This document shows positions 16,879 through 25,935 of a DNA stretch of 64,000 bases, piece after piece. Position 1 is the first letter of the stretch. Each line of letters opens with the position of its first letter. This stretch comes from Anaeromyxobacter dehalogenans 2CP-C (lineage in GTDB: Bacteria; Myxococcota; Myxococcia; Myxococcales; Anaeromyxobacteraceae), in NCBI RefSeq assembly GCF_000013385.1, contig NC_007760.1, forward strand, positions 2,605,001-2,669,000, read 5' to 3'. The translations under genes and the position numbers were made by a program. The notes beneath the pieces are model-generated. The model searched no databases. It was given only the letters and a program-made list of their open reading frames with translations, and was not told the origin of the DNA.

Positions 16879-17673
16879 TTAGTGTGCGCGCCGCTTGGGG
16901 GCCGTGTAGACCCAAACGCGCTTCCCATTGATGTCCTTCTTTTCGCGATCCAGCACGCCCGCCCGCGTTGCTTCCAGTAAATAGCCGGGTAGTGACGTGC
17001 TCTTCAGCATGCGACCCTGAGCGTGAAACCGCTCTAGGATTTCACCGAAGGTCCTGAACTGATCGAAGTAGCCTGCCTCGACCCATGGCACGAATACGGC
17101 GCTCTCGCCTCCGTGCCGTTTCCCTTTTCGCCGTGGGACCGAACCTGCCGACTTCTCGACCACCCTGGGCCGGGAGGGGGCCGGCCTAGGCGACTGCGCC
17201 TCGGTGGCAGCGGAGGGCTTCGGTAGCCTGTGCACCTGGGGTAGCGTTGGTAGTTTCGCCGTCTGCCCCGCGGCTCGCCGACTCCGTGGCTTGCTCTGTC
17301 TGTTTAACTCTTCGCGGATCGAGTCCAACGCGGCGATCGCCACGCTGTACTCGCCCTTAGCGGTCACCAGGACCAAGTGTTCTTCCTTCATGGCCATCAA
17401 GAGAGGCCGAACCGTTCCGCCCCCGACGCGAAGAGCTTCCGAGAGCGGTCCCGGGCGCGCGGTCGTCGCGTGCGGCGCGTCGGTCACGAAAGGCCAGCCC
17501 TGAAGCGCGACTAGATAAAGGAGGACGCGCTGTCGGAGACTGAGCTTCGCGGCGGGGGGGAGCAGAACGATCGTACCCGCCTCCGGGTCATAACGCGCGT
17601 ATGGTCCGATCAGTTCCTCGATCTGTTGCTCAGTCAACTGCGCGCCAGAAACGGTCAGATCCCTTAGCGCCAT
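16879..17673 (-). CDS. Two-domain winged-helix-like protein, first gene of the unknown cassette
   Basis: 264 residues from ATG 17673, with a good GGGAGG site; longer frames upstream have no RBS. The N-terminal half (about 12-115) contains LTEQQIEELIGPYARYDP, then LRQRVLLYLVALQGWPFVTD and a likely recognition helix near GGGTVRPLLMAMKEEHLV. A Pro/Arg-rich linker spans about 125-190. The C-terminal domain (about 205-260; FGEILERFHAQGRML, LLEATRAGVLDR, RVWVYTAP) matches the C-terminus of the next gene. As the promoter-proximal gene it could be the regulator or sensor of the cassette (inference). Confidence 0.65.
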   Translation of the reverse strand: MALRDLTVSGAQLTEQQIEELIGPYARYDPEAGTIVLLPPAAKLSLRQRVLLYLVALQGWPFVTDAPHATTARPGPLSEALRVGGGTVRPLLMAMKEEHLVLVTAKGEYSVAIAALDSIREELNRQSKPRSRRAAGQTAKLPTLPQVHRLPKPSAATEAQSPRPAPSRPRVVEKSAGSVPRRKGKRHGGESAVFVPWVEAGYFDQFRTFGEILERFHAQGRMLKSTSLPGYLLEATRAGVLDREKKDINGKRVWVYTAPKRRAH

Positions 17674-18063
17674 CGTAGCCTCCCAAGGCACCATTGTAGC
17701 GTGACAGCGAGTGAGAAGAACGTGCTGAGACGGCACCCAGAGTGTCGTGTGACCCGGAGACAAGTCGTCGAGCACTGAGGATAGGAGGAGCCATCCTTCC
17801 CCAGAGCCTTGACAGTCAGTCGCGGCGGTGTCGCACTCGGGAATGGTGGCGGCTACCCGGGGCGGCGCGGCGGCCCGCGCGCGACGCTCTGGGTACAACG
17901 CGGGTGGCTCGAGCACTCTGCGCCCCGCAGCAATCGCAGGCCCCTCCAAGGCGGGCAGCGACTTGCTGAGCGGAAAGAGCAGCCAGGCGCGGTGGACTAG
18001 GCTCCGCAGCGATAGGCGGCCAGACACCGGCCGCCTTCTTGCGCCGAACGCCCCGACCCCGCC
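17674..18063. other. Intergenic, 390 bp, upstream of the unknown cassette
   Basis: No gene is supported in any frame. The region lies between the DUF554 gene and the first cassette gene, both leftward, so it should hold the cassette promoter. No obvious operator was recognised. GC content rises from the cassette side to the DUF554 side, marking a likely boundary of acquired DNA. Confidence 0.35.
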
Positions 18064-18819
18064 TCACCACCCCGCCAGCACCACCACCAGCACCGGCGCG
18101 ATCACCAGCGCCGGCAGCATCGAGCCGACGCGGACCCGGCGATCCTCCATCCCCACGCCGGCGAGCAGCAGGTTCACGCCGATCGCGGCGACGAGGAGCC
18201 CGCCGGCGCCGCCGACGGCGAGCACGCGCGGATCGGTCGCTGGATCCGGCAGCACCCGCGCGAACGCGGCGGCGGCGACGCTGATGCCGCCCTGGAGGAG
18301 GAGGATCGGGAGCGCGGAGAGGCCGACGCCGGCGCCGTAGACGCCCGCGAGCGCGACCGCGGCGATCCCGTCGAGCGACGACTTCAGCACCAGCGTCTGC
18401 GCGTCGAGCGTCAGGCCGTTCTGGATCGAGCCGACGATCGCCATCGGCCCGATGCAGAACAGCAGCGACGCGGTGACGAAACCCTCGGTGAAGCGGCCTC
18501 CGCCGCCCACCTTGCGACGTGCCGCCTCGCCGATGGCGGTGAGCCGCTCCTCGATCTGGAGCAGCTCGCCCACGACCGCGCCGAGCGCGAGGCTCACCAG
18601 CGCGAGGATGATCCCGGGGAGCGGACCGGCGCGGACGGCGTCCAGGCCGCGCGCCATCCCGAGCCCGACGAGCAGCGTCACGAGCCCGAGCACCTGCATC
18701 AGCGTCCGCCCGAGGCGGTCCGGCAGCCGGGCGCCGACGCCGGCCCCGACGACGGTGCCGGCCGCGATCGCGGCGACGTTGATCCAGGTGCCGGAGGTGC
18801 GCGCGACGAGGTCGAGCAA
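18064..18819 (-). CDS. DUF554 family membrane protein
   Basis: 251 residues from TTG 18819. It has the family's N-terminal signature SGTWINVAAIAAGTVVGAGVG, then six to seven hydrophobic segments and LLFCIGPMAIVGSIQNGL in the middle, which matches DUF554 (proposed small-molecule carrier; YdfK/YqgA type). The start is uncertain: an ATG at 18891 would add 24 residues, but these would be encoded across the 16-bp attachment repeat and are unlike family N-termini. The upstream side is the left boundary of the integrated element, so its promoter may have been replaced by element DNA. Confidence 0.75.
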   Translation of the reverse strand: MLDLVARTSGTWINVAAIAAGTVVGAGVGARLPDRLGRTLMQVLGLVTLLVGLGMARGLDAVRAGPLPGIILALVSLALGAVVGELLQIEERLTAIGEAARRKVGGGGRFTEGFVTASLLFCIGPMAIVGSIQNGLTLDAQTLVLKSSLDGIAAVALAGVYGAGVGLSALPILLLQGGISVAAAAFARVLPDPATDPRVLAVGGAGGLLVAAIGVNLLLAGVGMEDRRVRVGSMLPALVIAPVLVVVLAGW

Positions 18820-18869
18820 CGGGCGCCCCAAAAGACGACGCCGGCTCAGCTCTGGGCTGGCCGGCGTCG

Positions 18870-18885
18870 AACTGGTTGCGGGGGC
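18870..18885. repeat. Left attachment repeat (distal copy)
   Basis: AACTGGTTGCGGGGGC is identical to 33331-33346. Identity stops on both sides (G versus C before, G versus A after). It is a partial copy of the tRNA-fMet 3' end with no tRNA around it, as expected for the far end of an element inserted at a tRNA 3' end. Confidence 0.85.
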
Positions 18886-19156
18886 GCGCAACGCCGAGAA
18901 TCAGCGCGCTGTCCCCCAACGTTTTCGTGGGTGCTGGACCGAGCCCGACGCGGTGGCGCGAAGCTCACCGACAACCGGTCGGCATGACGGCTCCCACCTG
19001 CCATCGCCGAACTTGGCCCTGTCCGCGTCGAGTGCATCGACCGCACGTCGGGGCGCAAGATGCCGGTCATGTTCTCCTGGAACAAACTTCCCCCCGGCCA
19101 TTACCGAGGAATGCGAGCCCCTCGAAGCTGCCGGTTTTCATGCGTGCGTTCGGCCG

Positions 19157-19537
19157 CTACGGCTCGCGCGCGAGGAGCAGGGCCTGCACAAGCTCCCACG
19201 GCAAGACAGAGCGGACCGCTGCGGCTTCGGAAGCGGTGTTCGGTTGCGCGCGCCGGAGAACTGTCTTCGCCTTCCGTAAGGCGAACGGAGGCACACCGGC
19301 CGCTCCGGCGAGCCACAGGAGGGCCGACGGGCTCTGCAAGTGGTTGTAGGCGAATCGAGCGGAGTGGTTGAACCCCTTGCGGTTGTAGAACCCGGGGCCG
19401 TCGTACTCGTCGAGCCACGCCATGAGCTGCTCGCGCACAGGCTTCGACGGGCGGAGCCGCTGGATGCGGCTTCGCAGTTCGGCCGGCGTCATCGTCGAGG
19501 TCTTCCGCCCGGTCTCATGGACGACCAGTTTCTTCAT
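19157..19537 (-). CDS. Hypothetical protein, last gene of the restriction operon
   Basis: 126 residues from ATG 19537, with GGGAGG upstream. It begins MKKLVVHETGRKTSTMTPAE and has a helical, basic body (RSRIQRLRPSKPVREQLMAW) and YNRKGFNHSARFAYNHLQSP. No known domain was recognised. It starts 13 bp after the ASCH gene, which itself follows hsdR by 9 bp, so it is probably co-transcribed with the type I system and may modulate it (inference). Confidence 0.6.
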   Translation of the reverse strand: MKKLVVHETGRKTSTMTPAELRSRIQRLRPSKPVREQLMAWLDEYDGPGFYNRKGFNHSARFAYNHLQSPSALLWLAGAAGVPPFALRKAKTVLRRAQPNTASEAAAVRSVLPWELVQALLLAREP

Positions 19538-19550
19538 CCGACGCCTCCCT

Positions 19551-19835
19551 TCACCTCTTCGGCTTCTGCGACTGACGGTCCCAGCACTGGACGCCGAGCA
19601 CCCGCCCAAGGTGGAGCTGGTACCCGCCGCCCTGACGCGTGACCCGGGTGACGACGACGATGGCCTCGGGTATGGGGTGGGTCATCCCGTTCAGCAGCCG
19701 CAGCTTGAACGGTGTCTTGAGCGGCTCGATGCGCCGCTTCCAGAACCGCGACTGCTCTCGGTATTCGACCCGCTTCGTCTTCGCGACGATGCGCGCGAAG
19801 AACTCGCGCTTGATGTTCATGGTTAGCGTGTCCAC
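19551..19835 (-). CDS. ASCH-domain-like protein
   Basis: 94 residues from GTG 19835, with AGGAGG five bases upstream. The core MNIKREFFARIVAKTKRVEYRE, followed by a Trp-Lys-Arg (FWKRRI) and a beta strand ending in LLNG, matches the ASCH fold (related to PUA domains), which binds RNA or modified nucleotides; some members act as amidohydrolases. It is short for the family but looks complete. Its position directly behind hsdR suggests an accessory that senses nucleic-acid state, perhaps modified bases (inference). Confidence 0.72.
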   Translation of the reverse strand: MDTLTMNIKREFFARIVAKTKRVEYREQSRFWKRRIEPLKTPFKLRLLNGMTHPIPEAIVVVTRVTRQGGGYQLHLGRVLGVQCWDRQSQKPKR

Positions 19836-19844
19836 GAATGCCTC

Positions 19845-22800
19845 CTAGGCAGCGAACGCCTCACCGTAGTGCCGGTAGACGTGCCTGAAGATGGCACCGG
19901 CTTTCTCCATGAAGAGGTCCTTCGTGTACGAGGCTGGCAAGCCCGTATCGAGCGCATCCTCGATCGCGACGCGAACCCGGGCGCGGGACTGAGCGGTCTT
20001 CTGCCAGTCGATCGTGAGAATTCCCCTGACCGTCCCCAGCAGTTGCCTCGCGACCTTCTTCACCTCGTCGCGCTCCGGCGGCGACAACTCGGGGCCGGGC
20101 CGCGTGAGAAGGTCGAAGACGACCAACTCCTCTTCCGAAAGCTGCTCCCGGATGTGACGCTTCTCCTCCTCCGAGAGTTTCTGACTCAGGTCCAGCAACT
20201 CCTGAAAGAGCTGCTCGATCTGCTTGGACCCGATGTTGTACTCCTCGATGAGGCTCTCGAAGCGTTCGCGCAGGTCGACACGCGTCTCGTTCTCGTCGAT
20301 CAGCCGTTCGAGTTGCGCTGCGATCGCGGCTTTGAGCCGTTCCAGGTCCAGGTTCCGCGTCTTCGACTGCCTGAATCGTTCCGCGAGCACCTGGAAGTCG
20401 ATGCGTGAGAGGTCGATCGGAGGGGGCCCGCCTTCAGCGATCTCCGCGCCACGGATGGAACGGTCGAGTACCTCCCCTACTCGCTGAAGAACGTCAGCGA
20501 GGTCCACCTTCTCAGGCGACAGTTCGGCGCGAATCTTGTCCACGAGCGCTTCGACTGTCGCCATCCGAACCGCGAACTCCACTGCGCGCCTGTGGGGCTT
20601 CACGGCGCTGTACAGGGCACTCACAAGCCGGCCCTGCGCCTGGAAGCCCTTCCTACGGTCGTCCGGGGACAGGAGCGCGTTCACCGCCTCCCCAACCCGT
20701 GTGAGCCTCTCGATGGCGTTGTGACTCTCCTCGATGCCAGACAGGCTCACCCGCGCCGACTTGCAGAAGGCGTCCAGCGCCGCTAGCGCAGAGCGTAGCT
20801 CGTCAACGAGGTCCTCCTTGTCGCGGACAGGCGTCCGGCCGCCGGTGCCTGCACCATAGATGGCTAGCGCCTTCTCCAGCGACTGAAAGACGTTCGCGTA
20901 GTCCACGATGACGCCGCTGTGCTTACCGGGGTAGACGCGGTTCGCCCTCGCGATCGTCTGCATCAGGGTGTGGTTCCGCATCGGCTTGTCCAGGTAGACT
21001 GTCGAGCAGCTCGGCGCGTCGAACCCTGTGAGCCACATCGCGCAAACAAAAACGAGAGCGAGCGGGTCCTCGGGGTCTTTGAACTTTTCGTCAAGGGACG
21101 GCTGCGACTGGACCATCCGCGTCCGGTGCGGAACGATATCGAGCCCGAGCTTCTGCATCTCCTCGATCTCGTTCTGGCCCGGCGACACGATGACGGCCAT
21201 ATCGACCGTGTCGAGCCGCTTCAGGCGGTCTGACAACCGCGCCTGCTCCTCCGGGGCCTTCTCGTAGTCCCGGAGTGCAGCTTTCACTCGCTCGCGCTCG
21301 GCATCCCACTCACGTCGCACCTTATCGTGCGTCCGAATTGCGGTCGCCTTGTCGATTGAGACGACCATCGCCTTCCCCTGGAAGCCGCGAGCGAGGAAGT
21401 GCTGGACGATGTCCTTAGCGACCGTGTCGAGCCGGTCGTCCCGAGTAATGAGATGGTACTTCTGTCCGAGGAGTTTCTGGAGGCGCGCCTCGTTCTCCGC
21501 GTCAAGAGCGGCGGCGTCGATGACGTCATACAACTCGTCGTTCAGGTCGGGGTTCGCGAGCCGCAGTTCGGGCGTCCGGTTCTCGTAGAAGAGGCGGACG
21601 GTAGCCCCGTCCTCAATCGACTGCTGGAAGTCGTAAATGGAGACGTAGTCGCCAAAGACCTCTCTTGTCTTTTCCTCAGTAGCAATCAACGGCGTGCCGG
21701 TGAACGCAACGAACATCGCGTTCGGCAGCGCCGCGCGCATGTTCATCGCAAGTTGGTCGTACTGGGTCCGGTGGGCCTCGTCGACGATTACGATGATCTC
21801 CCGACGATCGTTCAAGACCTCCATCGTCTGGAATTTGTGGATGAGAGTGAAGACGTAACGGTGGTTACCGCGGAGCAAGTCGCGGAGGTTCTCACCCGTG
21901 GTCGCATGGCACGCCGCAGCGTCCTCCACTGCTCCGCACGCAGCGAACGTCTTCGCGATCTGGTCGTCCAGTTCCACCCGGTCCGTGACGACAACGAACG
22001 TCCAGTTTCCAGGGACCGTGCGCAAAATCTTTTGCGCGTAGAAGACCATCGAGAAGCTCTTGCCGCTGCCCTGCGTCTGCCAGAACACGCCGCCGCGCCC
22101 GTGCCCCTCCTGCCGAGCCTTCAGCGTCGCCGCGATGGCGTTGTTCACGCCAAGGAACTGATGGTTCTGAGCGAGAATCTTCGTGAGGCCCGTCTTGTGC
22201 TCGGAGAAGAGCGAGAAGTTACGAACGAGGTCCAAGAGGCGTCCCTTCTCGCACGTTCCACGCAGCAGAACCTCCATCGAGATGCGCCTCGGTTCGTCCT
22301 CACGGTCGACCCGCTTCCAATCGAAGAAGCGACCCCAGTCCGCGGTCAGCGAGCCTACTTTCGCTTCAGTTCCGTTGGACGCGATCAGGAGCGCGTTGAA
22401 CGCAAACAGCTGCGGAACCCCGTTCTGAGCGTGTTTGTAGCTTGTGAGGTTCTCATCAAACGCTTGGCGAGTTGGAACGCCCGGCTTCTTCAACTCAATT
22501 ACCACGAGTGGGAGACCGTTCACGAACAGAACGATATCCGGGATACATTTATAGAGGGCACCCCTAACTGCGAACTGCTCGACCGCGAGGAAGTCATTCT
22601 CCGTCGGGTGGTCCCAGTCGACGACCCGCACCGTGCGCAGTTCATTCTGGCCGGTGCGCGGGTCCCGCACGGTGACCTTCACCCCCTCGCTCAGGAGACG
22701 ATGCACCTCGCGATTCGCGCCTGCCGGATCCATCGCCGTACGGTCACGAAGCAGTTCGTCGATGGCGGTGTCCACTCCTGAGGGCGGTGTTCCCGGGTTC

Positions 22801-22985
22801 AGCTTCGCTAGCGCATGACGGAGGCGACGCACTAGCGCCACGTCGCGATCGGACTCGCGCCCGAGCGTACCTGATGAGCCAAATACCTCGTCCGCCCCCG
22901 ATGCTGCCGACCACTGAAGCGCGGCGAGGACGTCCATCGCCGCCGCTTCGACAAGTGCCAGTTCGCTGTAGGCGTTGGCGGTCAT
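19845..22985 (-). CDS. hsdR: Type I restriction enzyme R subunit (HsdR)
   Basis: 1046 residues from ATG 22985, a normal length. The nuclease site is D150 with IELKK (E164, K166), the PD-(D/E)xK arrangement. The SF2 motor has Walker A QTQGSGKS (about 303-310), VDEAHR (about 401-406) and the later motif AFTGTPL. The C-terminal helical region contacts the methylase complex. The subunit translocates and cuts DNA lacking the methyl mark, in complex with HsdM2HsdS. It starts 5 bp after the hsdS stop, and all expected motifs are present, so the enzyme looks functional. Confidence 0.96.
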   Translation of the reverse strand: MTANAYSELALVEAAAMDVLAALQWSAASGADEVFGSSGTLGRESDRDVALVRRLRHALAKLNPGTPPSGVDTAIDELLRDRTAMDPAGANREVHRLLSEGVKVTVRDPRTGQNELRTVRVVDWDHPTENDFLAVEQFAVRGALYKCIPDIVLFVNGLPLVVIELKKPGVPTRQAFDENLTSYKHAQNGVPQLFAFNALLIASNGTEAKVGSLTADWGRFFDWKRVDREDEPRRISMEVLLRGTCEKGRLLDLVRNFSLFSEHKTGLTKILAQNHQFLGVNNAIAATLKARQEGHGRGGVFWQTQGSGKSFSMVFYAQKILRTVPGNWTFVVVTDRVELDDQIAKTFAACGAVEDAAACHATTGENLRDLLRGNHRYVFTLIHKFQTMEVLNDRREIIVIVDEAHRTQYDQLAMNMRAALPNAMFVAFTGTPLIATEEKTREVFGDYVSIYDFQQSIEDGATVRLFYENRTPELRLANPDLNDELYDVIDAAALDAENEARLQKLLGQKYHLITRDDRLDTVAKDIVQHFLARGFQGKAMVVSIDKATAIRTHDKVRREWDAERERVKAALRDYEKAPEEQARLSDRLKRLDTVDMAVIVSPGQNEIEEMQKLGLDIVPHRTRMVQSQPSLDEKFKDPEDPLALVFVCAMWLTGFDAPSCSTVYLDKPMRNHTLMQTIARANRVYPGKHSGVIVDYANVFQSLEKALAIYGAGTGGRTPVRDKEDLVDELRSALAALDAFCKSARVSLSGIEESHNAIERLTRVGEAVNALLSPDDRRKGFQAQGRLVSALYSAVKPHRRAVEFAVRMATVEALVDKIRAELSPEKVDLADVLQRVGEVLDRSIRGAEIAEGGPPPIDLSRIDFQVLAERFRQSKTRNLDLERLKAAIAAQLERLIDENETRVDLRERFESLIEEYNIGSKQIEQLFQELLDLSQKLSEEEKRHIREQLSEEELVVFDLLTRPGPELSPPERDEVKKVARQLLGTVRGILTIDWQKTAQSRARVRVAIEDALDTGLPASYTKDLFMEKAGAIFRHVYRHYGEAFAA

Positions 22986-22990
22986 GCACC

Positions 22991-24205
22991 CTAACCCGCT
23001 GAGAGTTGTCCGGCCATCAACCGAGGTAGCAGCAGGTCGCGCGTCGCTCGGAGGTTCCGAATCCGCTGCTGGAGTGTCGCGATTTCGCGCCCGATAGGTT
23101 CGAACACTTCCTTGGCCCTCGCCAGCACAGGCGGCGGTGGCTCCCCTAGCAGAATGCCACGGATGTGGGAGTCCCCAAGGTGGGCAACAGTCGTACCGAT
23201 GATCGCTCGGTTCAGCGCCTGAACCGGCGCGGTAAGCGCAAGGAGCAGGTGAAGTGCGGACCACTCTCCCGACGGACGGAAGCGGGCAACGCGCTGGTTC
23301 TGAAGCGCTCGCCCGCTCGACCAGATGCACATGTGAAAGTCCCCATCCATGCCGACAAGGACGTCGCCGTTTTGAATCTCGTATCTCGAGGCGGCGGGCT
23401 CGGTCGTATACGTTTCCGAACGACCGACAGGGATGTCGCGAATCCGAACAACGGGTGTTCCTGCGGCCGAGTCCTCAGAGAAGAGCGCCGACTTGAAAGG
23501 AAATCCGTACTGAACCTCCGCAATCTCCTTTGGTGAGCGAAGGACCCAATCTCGTGGAACGCGTCCAATCCGCGTCGACATCCGGGATGTCGTTTGCGCC
23601 CCTGGGTAACGGAACAGCACGAACCACTCGCGATAGAGCGCACGCGCCATCCGTTCGAGCACCCCGATGCGGCGCTTGCTGTTATCGATGAGGCCATCGT
23701 AGGCGGCCAAGACTCTCGCAATGCGACGCTGCTCCGAAAGCGAGGGGACTCGTACCGGAAACTCCGGGAATTTTGTCAGCGGCAGGCGATCTACCGTCGC
23801 ACCCGCGAGCGTGTTCTTTCGGACGACCTCTCGCCACTCGGGCGTGAAGAAGTAGTAGTGCAGGAATCGAGGGTCTACCCGCGCCAGGTTCGGACGGATG
23901 AGCGCCATCCGCCGGCCCAGACATCCCCTGAACCCATTCGGAATGATCGCGTACCGATTGAGCGTCGCTTCGTAGGTGAAAACCAGGTCGCCTGCTCGTG
24001 GTTCCACTCGACGCGTCCATTTGGGGAAGTCATCCTCTGCGATATGGCGAATGGAGGAGAGGTCGAGGTGCCCGTCCTCCGTGACGTTCGAGATTCCTAG
24101 AAACACGGGGCCCTCGACCGCAGGAGCTGGTGTCGCGTGCGGCCCGTCGAAAAGCCCCTCGTACAGTTCCGAGATTGCGACAAGACTCGACTTGCTTGGG
24201 CGCAT
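22991..24205 (-). CDS. hsdS: Type I restriction enzyme specificity subunit (HsdS)
   Basis: 404 residues with the usual two target-recognition domains: about 1-140 and 220-350. Each is followed by a conserved helix: SLSEQRRIARVLAAYDGLID near 155-174, and VFEPIGREIATLQQRIRNLR near 370-390. The end RDLLLPRLMAGQL is the family's standard C-terminus. It chooses the bipartite DNA site for HsdM and HsdR; the site cannot be read from sequence. It lies between hsdM (6 bp) and hsdR (5 bp). No inverted repeats suggesting phase-variable shuffling were noticed. Confidence 0.94.
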   Translation of the reverse strand: MRPSKSSLVAISELYEGLFDGPHATPAPAVEGPVFLGISNVTEDGHLDLSSIRHIAEDDFPKWTRRVEPRAGDLVFTYEATLNRYAIIPNGFRGCLGRRMALIRPNLARVDPRFLHYYFFTPEWREVVRKNTLAGATVDRLPLTKFPEFPVRVPSLSEQRRIARVLAAYDGLIDNSKRRIGVLERMARALYREWFVLFRYPGAQTTSRMSTRIGRVPRDWVLRSPKEIAEVQYGFPFKSALFSEDSAAGTPVVRIRDIPVGRSETYTTEPAASRYEIQNGDVLVGMDGDFHMCIWSSGRALQNQRVARFRPSGEWSALHLLLALTAPVQALNRAIIGTTVAHLGDSHIRGILLGEPPPPVLARAKEVFEPIGREIATLQQRIRNLRATRDLLLPRLMAGQLSAG

Positions 24206-24211
24206 CTTCGG

Positions 24212-25828
24212 CTACCCCAGTATCTCGGCCGCGGTCTTGGTGATCACCTTCTCGAACTCCCTCGCCTCAGCGGTCAGAGTTTCAAATTCTTCCGCCAGCC
24301 CCTCGAACTGGGTTCTGAAATCTTCGTCGCTCACCTCTTCTCCCTGGGCGGCACCCACGTAACGACCCGGATTGAGACTCCATGCTTGCTTCTCGATCTC
24401 CGAGATCGTTGCCGCCTTGCAGAACCCGGCCACATCGGCGTACGTGGGCTTGTTTCCAAACACTTCGCGCAGGCGGTATTTTGCCTCCGCTCCGCCGAAG
24501 GTGAGGTCCACCTCCTCCCTACGAAATAGGCGTGCGACATTCGCGAGGAAACCGATCTGCGCTTCAGTCCAGTCCCGGTGCGCACGGTCGACTTGCCGAT
24601 AGATGTGCTGGGCGTCGATAAAGAGCACTTTGTCGCGTCGGTCCTTCGGCTTCCCGCGGTCCAGGAACCACAGCGTGCAGGGCAACGCGACGGTGTAGAA
24701 CATCTTCGACCCGACCGAGATGATCACGTCGACCGCGCGGGATTCGATGAGCTTCCGACGTAATTCCTGTTCGGAAGCGCGCGCGTCCGGAGCAGAGCTC
24801 GCCATTACGAACCCGGCGCGCCCGGATTCATTCAGTGCGGAGTAGAAGAGTTGAATCCAGAGGTAGTTCGCGTTGTCCACGTTCGGAACTCCGAACGGGA
24901 AGCGACGCCCTGGGCCGACCGCGTCCCGGATGCGATCTTTGTCCACCTTGTCGACGTTAAATGGAGGATTCGCCAATACGAAGTCGAACCGCCCGACAGC
25001 GTTGTGCGGGTCATCGTAGTAACTGTTGATCTCGCCGCCGTGGCGAATGTCACCCTCAAGCCCATGCACAGCGAGGTTCATGCGGCAGAGTTGGCCGGTG
25101 GTGTCGACCTTCTCGACGCCATGGATTGCGAGGCCGCCGTTCTTCTTGTGCTCGGAGACAAATCTGGCGCTCTGCACGAACATACCGCCTGACCCGCAGG
25201 CAGGATCGAGCACACGCCCCTTGAACGGCTCAAGAATCTCCACCATTAGGCGAACGATTGGCTGTGGCGTGTAGAACTCACCGCCGCCTTGGCCCTCCGC
25301 CATCGCAAACTCACCAAGAAAGTACTCGTAGATCTTCCCGAAAGAGTCTCCCTCAAGATCGACTGGGATTGCCGAGAACGCCTTCAGTAGCTCTTTTAGC
25401 GGTCGAGCTTTGAATTGCTGGTAGGTCTTCGGGAGGACACCTGCGAGCTGCTCGTTGTCGCGCTCTACTGCGCGCATCGCATCGTCGACCGCCTGCCCGA
25501 GCGTCTTCCCATCGCGGCCTCCTTCGGGGAACTCCAGAAGCTCGCTGAAGCGTGCTTCCGAGGCGAGAAACAGCACGCCCTCGGCGTGGTAGCTGGCAGG
25601 GTCGTCAACCCGGGAGCCCCGCCGCCCCGTCGTGACCTTCGCCAACTCGGCGCGCCGGACGGCGAATCTCGCGTCGGCGAACTTCAGGAAGATGAGGCCG
25701 AGAATGGGCTGGCTGTACTCTGCGGACTTCAGGCCGCTGTTGGCGCGCAGTTCATCCGCTGCGGCCCAGAGGCGCTTCTCCAGCGTCGCGGCGGCGACGT
25801 CCTTCTCCGTGGGGGCGATCCATCGCAT
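24212..25828 (-). CDS. hsdM: Type I restriction enzyme modification subunit (HsdM)
   Basis: 538 residues. An N-terminal helical domain ([21 protein letters not shown]) is followed by the methyltransferase core with the SAM motif [15 protein letters not shown] (about 207-221) and catalytic NPPF (287-290), the gamma-class N6-adenine methyltransferase order. The C-terminal coiled helices contact HsdS. It methylates adenine in the half-sites recognised by HsdS. It is the first of the three hsd genes. The TIR-like gene 107 bp upstream points the same way and may share the promoter. Confidence 0.96.
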   Translation of the reverse strand: MRWIAPTEKDVAAATLEKRLWAAADELRANSGLKSAEYSQPILGLIFLKFADARFAVRRAELAKVTTGRRGSRVDDPASYHAEGVLFLASEARFSELLEFPEGGRDGKTLGQAVDDAMRAVERDNEQLAGVLPKTYQQFKARPLKELLKAFSAIPVDLEGDSFGKIYEYFLGEFAMAEGQGGGEFYTPQPIVRLMVEILEPFKGRVLDPACGSGGMFVQSARFVSEHKKNGGLAIHGVEKVDTTGQLCRMNLAVHGLEGDIRHGGEINSYYDDPHNAVGRFDFVLANPPFNVDKVDKDRIRDAVGPGRRFPFGVPNVDNANYLWIQLFYSALNESGRAGFVMASSAPDARASEQELRRKLIESRAVDVIISVGSKMFYTVALPCTLWFLDRGKPKDRRDKVLFIDAQHIYRQVDRAHRDWTEAQIGFLANVARLFRREEVDLTFGGAEAKYRLREVFGNKPTYADVAGFCKAATISEIEKQAWSLNPGRYVGAAQGEEVSDEDFRTQFEGLAEEFETLTAEAREFEKVITKTAAEILG

Positions 25829-25935
25829 CGCTCCATTTAGCCTGATTTCCGGGCGAGATCGAAGCTTGACGCGTGTTCCGCGACGAGACGGCGCCCAGCT
25901 CGTTCGCGGCGTCGTGTCGATGCGGTACAGCGGGC

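Noticed and set aside
18820-18891. ATG 18891 as the true start of the DUF554 gene
   Set aside because: The added residues cross the attachment repeat and do not resemble family N-termini; TTG 18819 gives the expected start just before SGTWINVAAI.
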